From Candidatus Methylomirabilota bacterium (lineage in GTDB: Bacteria > Methylomirabilota > Methylomirabilia > Methylomirabilales > 2-02-FULL-66-22): 6,949 bases of DNA. How positions within the stretch are numbered: the stretch's first letter is position 1; every line of letters starts with the position of its first letter. The notes under the pieces are model-generated. The model was not told the DNA's origin and made no database searches. It saw nothing but the letters and a program-made list of their open reading frames with translations. This document shows positions 1-5,641 of the stretch, piece by piece. The translations under genes and the position numbers were made by a program. The stretch is taken from the NCBI GenBank assembly GCA_016209725.1, contig JACQVO010000182.1, positions 1 through 6,949 of the forward strand. The letters are read 5' to 3'.

Positions 1-330
1 GATCTCGGGGTGGGCGAGGAGGTAGCCGGCCTGGACGCTCAGCCGGGTGGGCACCATCAGGTCGTCGGCGTCGAGGAAGGCGATGAACGCCCCCCGCGCC
101 ACCGCGATCCCGGCATTGCGGGCGAAAGCGGGTCCCTGGTTTGGCTGATAGAGGTAGCGGACCCCCTGGAAGGATCGGGCAATGGCGGCTGTGCCATCCG
201 TTGATCCGTCGTCAACGACGATCACCTCGATGGGCTGATAGTCCTGCGCCAGGATGCTCGCGATGGCCGCCGCGAGGAACCGCTCGCCGTTATAGACCGG
301 CAGGATGACGCTCACGAGTGGTCCCGTCAT
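1..330 (-). CDS. Family 2 glycosyltransferase, N-terminal part (runs off left edge)
   Basis: Reading the minus strand from the ATG at 328-330 gives 110 codons with no stop before the window ends, so only the N-terminal part is present. It opens MTGPLVSVILPVYNGERFL, the usual first strand of a GT-A fold. VVDDGSTDGT (residues 38-47) is the nucleotide-binding DDGS motif, NQGPAFARNAG (64-74) follows, and FLDADD (85-90) carries the DXD-type metal/nucleotide-sugar site. The enzyme would transfer a sugar from an activated donor in the cytoplasm; donor and acceptor cannot be told from this part. It starts 15 bp after the stop of the HPr-kinase-like gene, so the two are probably co-transcribed. I see no good Shine-Dalgarno before the ATG, which suggests translation coupled to the gene upstream. 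GT2 membership is clear; the precise role is unknown. Confidence 0.93.
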   Translation of the reverse strand, partial: MTGPLVSVILPVYNGERFLAAAIASILAQDYQPIEVIVVDDGSTDGTAAIARSFQGVRYLYQPNQGPAFARNAGIAVARGAFIAFLDADDLMVPTRLSVQAGYLLAHPEI

Positions 331-345
331 AGCATCGCGCAGCCG

Positions 346-1470
346 CTAGAGTTGTTCGAGCAACCGGGAGATGACGCCAGGGATCTCCGGGAGATCGGTC
401 CCGAGTTCAAGGGTGAAACTCGGCACCTGCTCCAGCAGCCGGGCCATCTTCTCCAGAGCCCGTTGGCCGGGGTCGCGCAGTTGAAAGATCGTGCTGGGAG
501 CCAGGGCGGCCAGCGCGCTGGCAGGCGAGGTCGGGATGACCCTGGTCTCCCGGCGATGGGTGACACTCGGCACGAGGACCCCGCGAACCGGAAAGCCCGG
601 CGACACCTTGTTCGGGTAGGACTCGTAAATGAAGACGATCGCCTTTTCCTCGGCCAATCGATCCGCGTTCGCGACCGCCGGTCGGAGATGCGGGAAACGC
701 TGGATGTTATCCGGTTCCAGCTTCGCCGAATTGTACAGGCTGAAGGCAAAGGGAAACGGCTGAAGGCTGACCAGTTGGTAGTCGTCCCCCCCAAACTCGA
801 GCCGGGACTCGAGACACGACAGGGCAGCGGTTGACTTGCCGGAACCCGCCTTCCCGACGAGCAGCACTCCCCCTGCCCGGGTTCCCACCGCGCCAGCGTG
901 CACGAGCTGGCGTTCGTGACCCTCCATCCACCAATGGAACATATACCGCAGAGGCGAGCTGGTCTCCCAGTAGGGGAGTTCTCGCGCATCGGCCACCCAG
1001 AGCAGCCCCACGCCGAGCGCGAGATCCAGGAGGTTGAGCATGTTGAAGGCCGGCTGGAATCGCGCCCGGCCTCGGTTCCCGAGGTGGATCCAGCCCGCTC
1101 CGGCGGGGGTTGCTCCGGCGAGCTCGGAGATGGGAGTGAGGTCCATCCCGGTTGAGGCCGCGTCGCCTAGGTAGATAGTGAGTTCCGGCTCGATGCCGTT
1201 CGCGACGGAGAGGTGAGCCAGCGCGCGCGTGATCCTCGGCACCAAGGCGGGACCGGCGAAGTGCAGCCGCACCGGGTAGCCGGCGACCATGAAGGAACGC
1301 TCGACCGATCCCCCGGCGGCACTCGCCCCCCGGTGCCATGCCTCCAAGGCCTCCCTCAGGGCTCTGGACAGCCCGGCATCCACTGCCTGGGTGGTAGACC
1401 CGCTCTCCCCGGGAGCGACTCCGCCGCCCCGGGTGAGCGTCTGACAGTCAGTCATCTCGGCGGCAACCAT
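346..1470 (-). CDS. HPr kinase/phosphorylase C-terminal-domain-like P-loop protein
   Basis: About 374 residues. Counting from the GTG at 1474-1476, residues 1-190 form a poorly conserved N-terminal region. Residues 191-305 carry an HprK-like nucleotide-binding core: LVHAGAVG (191-198), Walker A GKAGSGKST (208-216), an acidic GGDD (229-232), SAKL (250-253) and GFPVRGVLVP (294-303). It lacks the N-terminal HprK domain of the true carbohydrate regulator and no HPr gene is nearby, so it is unlikely to be classical hprK. Proteins of this type occur in peptidoglycan- or capsule-like gene sets and in RiPP clusters, where lasso-peptide kinases of this fold phosphorylate the precursor. The substrate here is unknown. 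Possible starts are GTG 1476, ATG 1470 and ATG 1455; I chose 1470 because a G-rich stretch lies just upstream. The gene is followed by a GT2 gene 15 bp downstream. Confidence 0.82.
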   Translation of the reverse strand: MVAAEMTDCQTLTRGGGVAPGESGSTTQAVDAGLSRALREALEAWHRGASAAGGSVERSFMVAGYPVRLHFAGPALVPRITRALAHLSVANGIEPELTIYLGDAASTGMDLTPISELAGATPAGAGWIHLGNRGRARFQPAFNMLNLLDLALGVGLLWVADARELPYWETSSPLRYMFHWWMEGHERQLVHAGAVGTRAGGVLLVGKAGSGKSTAALSCLESRLEFGGDDYQLVSLQPFPFAFSLYNSAKLEPDNIQRFPHLRPAVANADRLAEEKAIVFIYESYPNKVSPGFPVRGVLVPSVTHRRETRVIPTSPASALAALAPSTIFQLRDPGQRALEKMARLLEQVPSFTLELGTDLPEIPGVISRLLEQL

Positions 1471-1519
1471 GGCCACCCCCCCGCTTCTGCGAAATCAAGG
1501 GTGCCGTCGGAGGAGGCCC

Positions 1520-1549
1520 AACCTAATCTGGAGACGTGAAGGGTGTCAA
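1520..1549 (-). promoter_or_regulatory. Candidate sigma70 promoter for the HPr-kinase-like gene
   Basis: On the minus strand, a perfect TTGACA (1544-1549) is followed after 18 bp by TAGGTT (1520-1525), which has three of six -10 consensus bases including the key first two and last. Transcription would begin near 1513, giving a 5' leader of about 40 nt. The -35 box is strong, the -10 box only fair. It lies directly downstream of the terminator-like hairpin of the neighbouring unit, which is consistent with a new transcription unit starting here. Confidence 0.45.
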
Positions 1550-1553
1550 GCCC

Positions 1554-1594
1554 AAAAGACGGCGGGAAAGCATCGGTGTCCAGGTGCTCCCGCC
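1554..1594 (-). terminator. Terminator-like hairpin after the mtgA/SRPBCC unit
   Basis: GGCGGGA at 1561-1567 pairs perfectly with TCCCGCC at 1588-1594, and GCA/TGC pairs extend the stem inside a two-base bulge. In the minus-strand transcript the stem is followed by GTCTTTT (1554-1560), a short U run. It lies about 95 bp after the stop codon of the SRPBCC-like gene. Nothing else is recognisable in the remaining 1477-1687 gap besides the promoter. The U tract is short, so termination could be weak. Confidence 0.45.
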
Positions 1595-1687
1595 CTCCTG
1601 ATCTCATCAGCGATCTGCCATCATGCGCGGAGGGAGGCGAGGGACGCGTCGCGTGTGACGGGAAGCGCCGGGGCGGCGTGGGCCCGG

Positions 1688-1960
1688 TCAGGCAGGGCCT
1701 TCGGCAAGCTCCTTGAGTTGTACCAAGTACTTCTTGCCGGTTGGTTTGCCGAACCGTTGGACGAAGAACATCAGGAGCCGCAGGAAAAAATTGACCCGAA
1801 GGTTGTGAACGCGGATCGTCTGGGTCAGCAGGGTTCCATCGCCAGTTCCCGACAACTCATACGTCTCCTGCGCAAAAGCATTCAGCGGCAGGCTCCCCCC
1901 GGTGCGCCGGATGACCAATCTTGCGCAGGGCTGATACTCCTCAATATCCATCAGAATCAT
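1688..1960 (-). CDS. SRPBCC-fold protein, C-terminal half only
   Basis: A 90-residue product starting MILMDIEEYQPCARL and ending KKYLVQLKELAEGPA. The pattern of strands (CARLVIRRTGG, FAQETYELSGTGDGTLLTQTIRV) followed by a long amphipathic C-terminal helix ending in LKELAEG is typical of the second half of an SRPBCC (START/Bet v1-like) ligand-binding domain. Family members are usually around 140-150 residues, so the first ~55-60 residues (first strand, two short helices, first sheet turns) are absent. The ATG lies 4 nt after the mtgA TGA (1965-1967), with TGAGG overlapping the stop as a possible ribosome site; ATG 1949-1951 is a better-spaced alternative. The same frame stays open to 2179 but that upstream part overlaps mtgA and reads as non-protein-like sequence. 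It could be a deletion remnant or a genuinely short translated protein; ligand unknown. Confidence 0.6.
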   Translation of the reverse strand: MILMDIEEYQPCARLVIRRTGGSLPLNAFAQETYELSGTGDGTLLTQTIRVHNLRVNFFLRLLMFFVQRFGKPTGKKYLVQLKELAEGPA

Positions 1961-1964
1961 TGCC

Positions 1965-2690
1965 TCAGAGCTTCTGGACATAGGCGGGGCCGCCCAATTG
2001 CGCCATCTGCTCCTCGATCCAACCGGCACGCTCGCGGACGTATGTCGAAGGGTTCCGGACGTGGAGCCGGGCGGGATTCGGCAGCACCGCGGCGAGGAGC
2101 GCTGCGTCCTGTCTCTGCAGCTCGGACGGCCGCTTGCCGAAGAACGTCTGGCTGGCCGCGTACACTCCGTATCCCCCATCGCCGAACTCGGCGATGTTCA
2201 GGTAGACCTCGAGAATCCGCCGCTTCGTCCATAGGAGCTCCAGGAGCACCGTGAAGTACGCCTCCAGACCTTTCCGGACATAACTGCGTCCAGGCCAGAG
2301 AAACAGGTTCCGGGCGACCTGTTGAGTGATCGTGCTCGCCCCCCGGAGGCGACCTTTCGCACCCTGGTGCTGCACGGCGTCCGCGATGGACTCGAAGTCG
2401 AAGCCCCAGTGATGGGGGAACTTCTGGTCCTCGGCGGCAACGGCGGCGAGGCGCATCTGGGGCGAGATGGATTCCCAGCCGATCCAGCGGTGGCGAATGA
2501 CGTTTCGCGGCTCCCCGCGGAAGAAAGCCGCGACGCGCTTCTCCATCATGAAGGCACTCGTCGGGGGTGGAATCCAGCGCAAGCCGACGACGGGCAAGAC
2601 CGTGAGCGCGATGACGACCAGCAGTGTACGGCAGAGAATCCGCCGCAGTCGCAGGGACCTGGATCCCCTCAACCTGGTGCCCGACGCCAT
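1965..2690 (-). CDS. mtgA: Monofunctional biosynthetic peptidoglycan glycosyltransferase (GT51)
   Basis: A 241-residue protein, full length for the MtgA family. It polymerises lipid II into glycan strands on the outer face of the inner membrane. A basic N-terminus is followed by one membrane anchor (about residues 21-38), then PPPTSAFMM (41-49) as seen in many MtgA proteins. GT51 motifs are in order: EDQKFPHHWGFD (87-98) with the catalytic Glu87, RGASTITQQVARNLFLW (116-132), RKGLEAYFTVLLE (139-151) with the second conserved Glu, and RRILEVYLNIAEFG (157-170). The C-terminus (LAAVLPNPARLHVRNP, 199-214) is also typical, and no transpeptidase domain follows. The ATG at 2688-2690 is chosen because the signal anchor follows directly; a G-run about 11 nt upstream is only a weak ribosome site. 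It lies 103 bp downstream of the antitoxin gene, in which I found no clear promoter. Confidence 0.96.
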   Translation of the reverse strand: MASGTRLRGSRSLRLRRILCRTLLVVIALTVLPVVGLRWIPPPTSAFMMEKRVAAFFRGEPRNVIRHRWIGWESISPQMRLAAVAAEDQKFPHHWGFDFESIADAVQHQGAKGRLRGASTITQQVARNLFLWPGRSYVRKGLEAYFTVLLELLWTKRRILEVYLNIAEFGDGGYGVYAASQTFFGKRPSELQRQDAALLAAVLPNPARLHVRNPSTYVRERAGWIEEQMAQLGGPAYVQKL

Positions 2691-2793
2691 CGAAGAGGTG
2701 CCCCCCGAGGAAAAGACGACAGGGTGGGAGTCGCTAACCAGGTTTCACGCCGTTCTGGCTGTGCGTGGCGAAACGTTGCCCTCTGGACCCACT

Positions 2794-3135
2794 TCAAACT
2801 CTCTTCCGTGCTCGTTCCTCCCGGGCAATTCCTTCGTTGATCCAGCTCCTCAGCAAGGCCTGGTAGCTCAGGCTCTTCCTCCGGGCCAGTTGTTTGGCCT
2901 GAGCGATCTGGCGCTCCTCCAGTCGAAGGGTCACGGGCTTCTTCCGACTCCGCCGCAGGGTGATACGTCTGGCCTTGGGTGATACTTCAATCTCGACTGG
3001 TTCAAGCTGGTCCCAGATTTCCGCGAGGCTGTGCGTGGACCAGAAATCCGCTTCCTCGGCCTCGTTTCTGAACCGAGGGATCTCATCCAGCGACTTGAGA
3101 TATCGCATGCGCTTCGGCGTCCTACTTTCTGCCAT
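2794..3135 (-). CDS. CopG-family antitoxin (BrnA-type partner)
   Basis: A 113-residue protein. Residues 19-50 (IPRFRNEAEEADFWSTHSL and after) match the start of the CopG-antitoxin family with its EEAxFW signature. Residues 67-106 (PVTLRLEERQIAQAKQLARRKSLSYQALLRSWINEGIARE) form a ribbon-helix-helix DNA-binding segment ending in the family's 'YQxLLRxWI' helix. The expected role is to neutralise the toxin by direct binding and to repress the shared promoter as a dimer. The ATG at 3133-3135 lies inside the end of the toxin gene (14-nt overlap) and has AGGAGAGG at a good distance upstream, so the start is secure and translation is probably coupled. Toxin first and antitoxin second is the normal order for brnTA loci. 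Confidence 0.88.
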   Translation of the reverse strand: MAESRTPKRMRYLKSLDEIPRFRNEAEEADFWSTHSLAEIWDQLEPVEIEVSPKARRITLRRSRKKPVTLRLEERQIAQAKQLARRKSLSYQALLRSWINEGIAREERARKRV

Positions 3136-3385
3136 ACCTGCGCCTCTCCTTGAGCGTCATGTCTCGTGCGGTAATCGGCCGCACCACGCCGCTTCCCAGA
3201 TATCGGAAGTGTACCAACAAATATCTCCCATCATCCGTCATCCCCGCTGCCTGATATCGCCCCTCCCGCGCCCGGCGGACCCTTGGTCCGCGCCGGAAGA
3301 CTTGCTCGACCTCCCACTGGGCGACACCGTGGGCCGCAACGTGGTCAATGTTGTCGTCATCCCAGAGGAAGGCTGAAACCTTCAC
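3122..3385 (-). CDS. brnT: BrnT-family (DUF497) ribonuclease toxin
   Basis: An 87-residue protein with the usual BrnT length and layout. FLWDDDNIDHVAAHGV (6-21) corresponds to the N-terminal 'WDxxKxxxNxxKHGV' signature, VEQVF follows (26-30), then the central AAGMTDDGRYLLVHF (46-60) and the C-terminal ITARDMTLKERRRY (71-84), equivalent to the 'ISARxAtxxErrxY' motif. Known members are type II toxins with an RNase fold that cleave RNA and slow growth. The lysine usually seen before HG is replaced by Ala (A18), so activity may differ from the type members. The start is GTG (3383-3385) with no Shine-Dalgarno; a promoter sits directly upstream (3392-3420) so translation is probably leaderless. Its partner antitoxin overlaps its 3' end. 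Confidence 0.87.
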   Translation of the reverse strand: MKVSAFLWDDDNIDHVAAHGVAQWEVEQVFRRGPRVRRAREGRYQAAGMTDDGRYLLVHFRYLGSGVVRPITARDMTLKERRRYGRK

Positions 3386-3391
3386 GAAATC

Positions 3392-3420
3392 AGGCTATGC
3401 GAATGTCAACCGTTTGTCAA
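3392..3420 (-). promoter_or_regulatory. Promoter of the toxin-antitoxin operon, with a doubled TTGACA
   Basis: On the minus strand, a perfect -35 TTGACA (3415-3420), exactly 17 bp of spacer, then TAGCCT (3392-3397) as -10. Transcription would start at about 3385-3386, on the toxin GTG itself. A second TTGACA (3404-3409) lies 11 bp downstream in the same direction, inside the spacer. This one-turn direct repeat is a reasonable operator for a ribbon-helix-helix antitoxin, which usually binds tandem half-sites in its own promoter. The operator role is inferred. Confidence 0.6.
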
Positions 3421-3463
3421 TACACCTATCATTCCCGAGGCCCCACCGCTCCGGTGGAGCTGG

Positions 3464-3533
3464 TCAACATGGTGTCTTGCCTGCGTCGAGCTCAGCCGAG
3501 ACGGCGATGAGAGGTCTTAGCTCGCCATGTTGA
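3464..3533. repeat. Bipartite inverted repeat
   Basis: TCAACATGG (3464-3472) pairs with CCATGTTGA (3525-3533), nine of nine. A second pair sits inside: CGAGCT (3487-3492) with AGCTCG (3519-3524). On the right the two half-sites are contiguous; on the left they are separated by 14 bp (3473-3486), so one side looks like it has gained an insertion. The remainder of this gap up to 3551 holds no gene that I can support. Confidence 0.5.
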
Positions 3534-3550
3534 ATTTGCGGGAACGTATG

Positions 3551-3632
3551 CGTTCGTGGTGGCCCTTCGACAGTTCGGGCTGAGCGTGTCGAAGCCCGAA
3601 CGGCTCAGGACAGGCCCGTCGAACCACGAACG
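3551..3632. repeat. Nested palindromic intergenic repeat
   Basis: The outer arms CGTTCGTGGT (3551-3560) and ACCACGAACG (3623-3632) match perfectly. Inside them, GTTCGGGCT (3573-3581) and AGCCCGAAC (3593-3601) form a nine-pair hairpin with an 11-base loop. The parts CTTCGACA and TGTCGAAG (within 3565-3594) also mirror each other. This vocabulary of CGTTCG, GAGC and TGTCGAAG resembles short palindromic repeats often scattered between genes of GC-rich bacteria. It lies 70-150 bp beyond the stop of the DUF1638 gene. Confidence 0.7.
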
Positions 3633-3638
3633 GAGTCT

Positions 3639-3667
3639 TGGCCCTTCGACAAGCTCAGGGAGAACGG
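3639..3667. repeat. Second copy of the TTCGACA-type intergenic repeat
   Basis: TGGCCCTTCGACA (3639-3651) repeats exactly the 13 bp at 3560-3572, and continues into AAGCTCAGGG and AGAACGG, the commonest form of this scattered repeat. It stands alone without the opposing outer arm, as a partial unit beside the full nested copy. It is the closest repeat to the DUF1638 stop codon, 34 bp away. Confidence 0.65.
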
Positions 3668-3701
3668 ATTCGTGAGCGTACTTATGAAATACTGCGCTTA
3701 G

Positions 3702-4391
3702 TTACGGCAGGGCGATGGTGTGCAGGGTCAGGAAGGGTGTGGGGCTGATGGCGCTGCCGGGTTCGACGACGACGAAGTCCTGGCCGTCCCACGGGCCCTG
3801 GACCAGCCGGCGGACGTAGTCCAGCGATCCGGGAATCTCCGCATACGCGAGGCCGAAGACCTCGGCCATCTCGGCCGCGTGGGCCCGGGCGGCCTCCATG
3901 TCCCCCCCGCCGTGGGCGATCAGGGCCACGCGCGAGTAGTTCTTCAGGAGCTCCCCGGCGATGTAGCGGGCCGTCTCCTCGCCGTACTTGGGCAGGTACT
4001 CGTTCTTGTAACAACTCAGGGAGGTCGTTCCGTAGCAGGCCCAGCCGGGGGTGATGTAGTAGGTCCCGGGGCAGGCCGCCACCTCTGCCTCGTAGCGGTC
4101 GCGGGACCCGAGGAGCAGGGCGATGCAGTCGTGGATCCGCGGGAGGACGAGCCGCGCGGATCGTGCCGCGACCCCCACGACCCCGTTGCTGCACAGGCCG
4201 TAGCCCAGCAGGACGGTTTCGACCTCGGGGCCCACGCCGTTCAAGGCCCCCTGGATGGCAGCCGGCATTTTGCCCGGCGTCCGGTGAAGTCCCTGGGGAA
4301 GGTAGGTGCGGGCGAGGCCGGGTGGGGAGACCGCCTCGAACTCGTCCCGGAACACCTCGCAGGCGATGAGGTGCCGCCTCACTCGCGGCAT
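3702..4391 (-). CDS. DUF1638 family protein
   Basis: A protein of 229 residues from ATG 4389-4391. It shows the family's landmarks: LIACEVFRDE near the start (8-17), LLGYGLCSNGV (61-71), LPRIHDCIALLLGS (83-96) and CPGTYYITPGW (107-117), then a Rossmann-like second half with VALIAHGGG (155-163). Conserved Cys10, Cys67 and Cys89 with His88 could make a metal or corrinoid/thiol site, which is inference from conservation. No biochemical function is established to my knowledge. Its position after a corrinoid protein and a URO-D-type methyltransferase suggests a part in corrinoid methyl transfer. The frame extends upstream to ATG 4416-4418 and a TTG at 4452-4454, but the latter starts inside the heptamer repeat. 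I chose 4391 because the conserved domain begins seven residues later. No clear ribosome site distinguishes the starts. Confidence 0.85.
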   Translation of the reverse strand: MPRVRRHLIACEVFRDEFEAVSPPGLARTYLPQGLHRTPGKMPAAIQGALNGVGPEVETVLLGYGLCSNGVVGVAARSARLVLPRIHDCIALLLGSRDRYEAEVAACPGTYYITPGWACYGTTSLSCYKNEYLPKYGEETARYIAGELLKNYSRVALIAHGGGDMEAARAHAAEMAEVFGLAYAEIPGSLDYVRRLVQGPWDGQDFVVVEPGSAISPTPFLTLHTIALP

Positions 4392-4427
4392 AGAGGATCC
4401 AGTGGTCACGTTGTCCATATCAGAGGT

Positions 4428-4476
4428 GTTCACCGTTCGAGGTTCAACGTGCAACGTTGAACTGTGAACCTTGAAC
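4428..4476. repeat. Mirrored tandem array of 7-bp GTTC/GAAC units
   Basis: Seven contiguous 7-bp units in perfect register: GTTCACC (4428), GTTCGAG (4435), GTTCAAC (4442), GTGCAAC (4449), then the orientation flips to GTTGAAC (4456), TGTGAAC (4463) and CTTGAAC (4470). GTTCAACGT (4442-4450) and ACGTTGAAC (4454-4462) form a nine-pair hairpin with a 3-base loop; AGGTTCA/TGAACCT (4440-4446/4465-4471) is an alternative longer-range pairing. The array ends one base from the stop codon of the URO-D-type gene. Confidence 0.8.
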
Positions 4477-4477
4477 G

Positions 4478-5611
4478 TCAGCTTCCGCCGAACTCCCGGG
4501 CCGCCTCGAACATGGCCAGGATGTTCTCCACCGGGACCTCGGCCTGGATGTTGTGGACCGCGCCCAGGACGTAACCGCCGCCGGGGCCCAGATCGCCGAT
4601 GCGGCGCCGGACCTCCTCCCGGACGTCTTGCCTCGTGCCCCTGGGCAGCACGTGCTGGGTATCGATCCCGCCCCAGAACGTGATGTCTCGGCCGAATTGG
4701 CGCTTCAGGGAGGCGCTGTCCATGTCCTTGGCCGAGACCTGGACGGGATGGAGCGCATCGAAACCCGCCTCGATAAGGTCCGGAATGAAGGCGGCCACCG
4801 AGCCGCAGCTATGCAGCAATAAGGGCTTGCGGAAGCGCTTGACCGTCTGGGCCATCCGGACGTGAACCGGCTTGATGAGCCGGCGGTACAGGGCGGGGCT
4901 CATCACCGGGCCCTGCTGGGTTCCCAGGTCGTCGCCGAACATGGCGACGTCCACGAGATCCCCCACCTCCTGGAGCGCGCGCTCGGTCAGGCGGATCCAG
5001 AAATCCACGTATCGCTCCATGAACGCCTGAAGGAAATCGGGCGCGGCGATGAGGTCTTCCAGGGCGGCCGCGTAGCCCCGCATGAACTGGATCTGGTGGA
5101 CGACCCCCACCCCCAGGACGAGGATGATGGCGGCGTCGGTCCTGGCCCGGTGGGTCTCCGCCTGCCCGCGGAGCGTGCGGATCCGTCCCGGGTCGAGCGG
5201 GTCGGGCCACGCGAACTTCTCCACCAGGGCGAGATCCGGCTCTCGATCATAAAAGGGGCCGTCGGCATTGATGAAGTGCTGGCCCTCCCCCAGGTGCCTC
5301 CAGGTGATGCCCCACTCGTCAACCAGGGAGCCGTCCGGCAGCGCCCGCTCCGGGTTCACGTCGGGATTGTCCAGGATCACGGCGCGGCAGTCCACGTCCA
5401 GGTGGGCGAGCAGGCGCTCGTCGGGCAGGACGCTGTTCGACCGGCGCGAGAGGTACGCGATGGGCGGCTCGCCGCCAAAGCCGAGATGGGCCATCAGGCG
5501 CCGGTAGGCATGGATATTGATCGTGCTGGCCAATGTCCCGCCCAGGTCCACGGGAACCCGATCCGGCGGCTGCCGTTTCAGGGTGGTCAGCACGCGCTGC
5601 CGGTGGGTCAT
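4478..5611 (-). CDS. Uroporphyrinogen-decarboxylase-fold, cobalamin-linked methyltransferase (MtaA/CmuA-like family)
   Basis: A protein of 377 residues with a TIM-barrel URO-D fold. It opens MTHRQRVLTTLKRQPPDRVPVDL (the usual start), then VDEWGITW (97-104), FGDDLGTQQGPVMSP (225-239), LLHSCGSV (265-272), FDALHPVQ (284-291), FWGGIDTQHVLPRGT (312-326) and VLGAVHNIQAEVP (348-360). Relatives such as MtaA, MtbA and CmuA use a zinc ion to activate a thiol or similar acceptor and exchange a methyl group with a corrinoid protein. His267 and Cys269 match the zinc ligands; the third Cys of MtbA appears replaced by His353. True HemE is unlikely, given the neighbouring corrinoid gene and the HxCG motif. 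The ATG at 5609-5611 has GGGGGAG eight bases upstream; the longer open frame to 5671 runs into repeat sequence. Substrate unknown. Confidence 0.9.
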   Translation of the reverse strand: MTHRQRVLTTLKRQPPDRVPVDLGGTLASTINIHAYRRLMAHLGFGGEPPIAYLSRRSNSVLPDERLLAHLDVDCRAVILDNPDVNPERALPDGSLVDEWGITWRHLGEGQHFINADGPFYDREPDLALVEKFAWPDPLDPGRIRTLRGQAETHRARTDAAIILVLGVGVVHQIQFMRGYAAALEDLIAAPDFLQAFMERYVDFWIRLTERALQEVGDLVDVAMFGDDLGTQQGPVMSPALYRRLIKPVHVRMAQTVKRFRKPLLLHSCGSVAAFIPDLIEAGFDALHPVQVSAKDMDSASLKRQFGRDITFWGGIDTQHVLPRGTRQDVREEVRRRIGDLGPGGGYVLGAVHNIQAEVPVENILAMFEAAREFGGS

Positions 5612-5641
5612 AGCCCGATCTCCCCCAAGAGGAGTTCGACT

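Noticed and set aside
1961..2179. Open frame extending the SRPBCC-like gene upstream to 2179
   Set aside because: It lies inside the 3' part of mtgA in another frame, is rich in Arg/Ser/Pro typical of shadow frames, and does not look like the missing half of the SRPBCC fold.
4392..4454. Longer DUF1638 protein from TTG 4454
   Set aside because: The start codon and first codons fall in the heptamer repeat array, and the conserved domain starts only after residue 28 of that version.
3720..4460. Plus-strand open frame of 246 codons
   Set aside because: It is antisense to the DUF1638 gene, with no family pattern.
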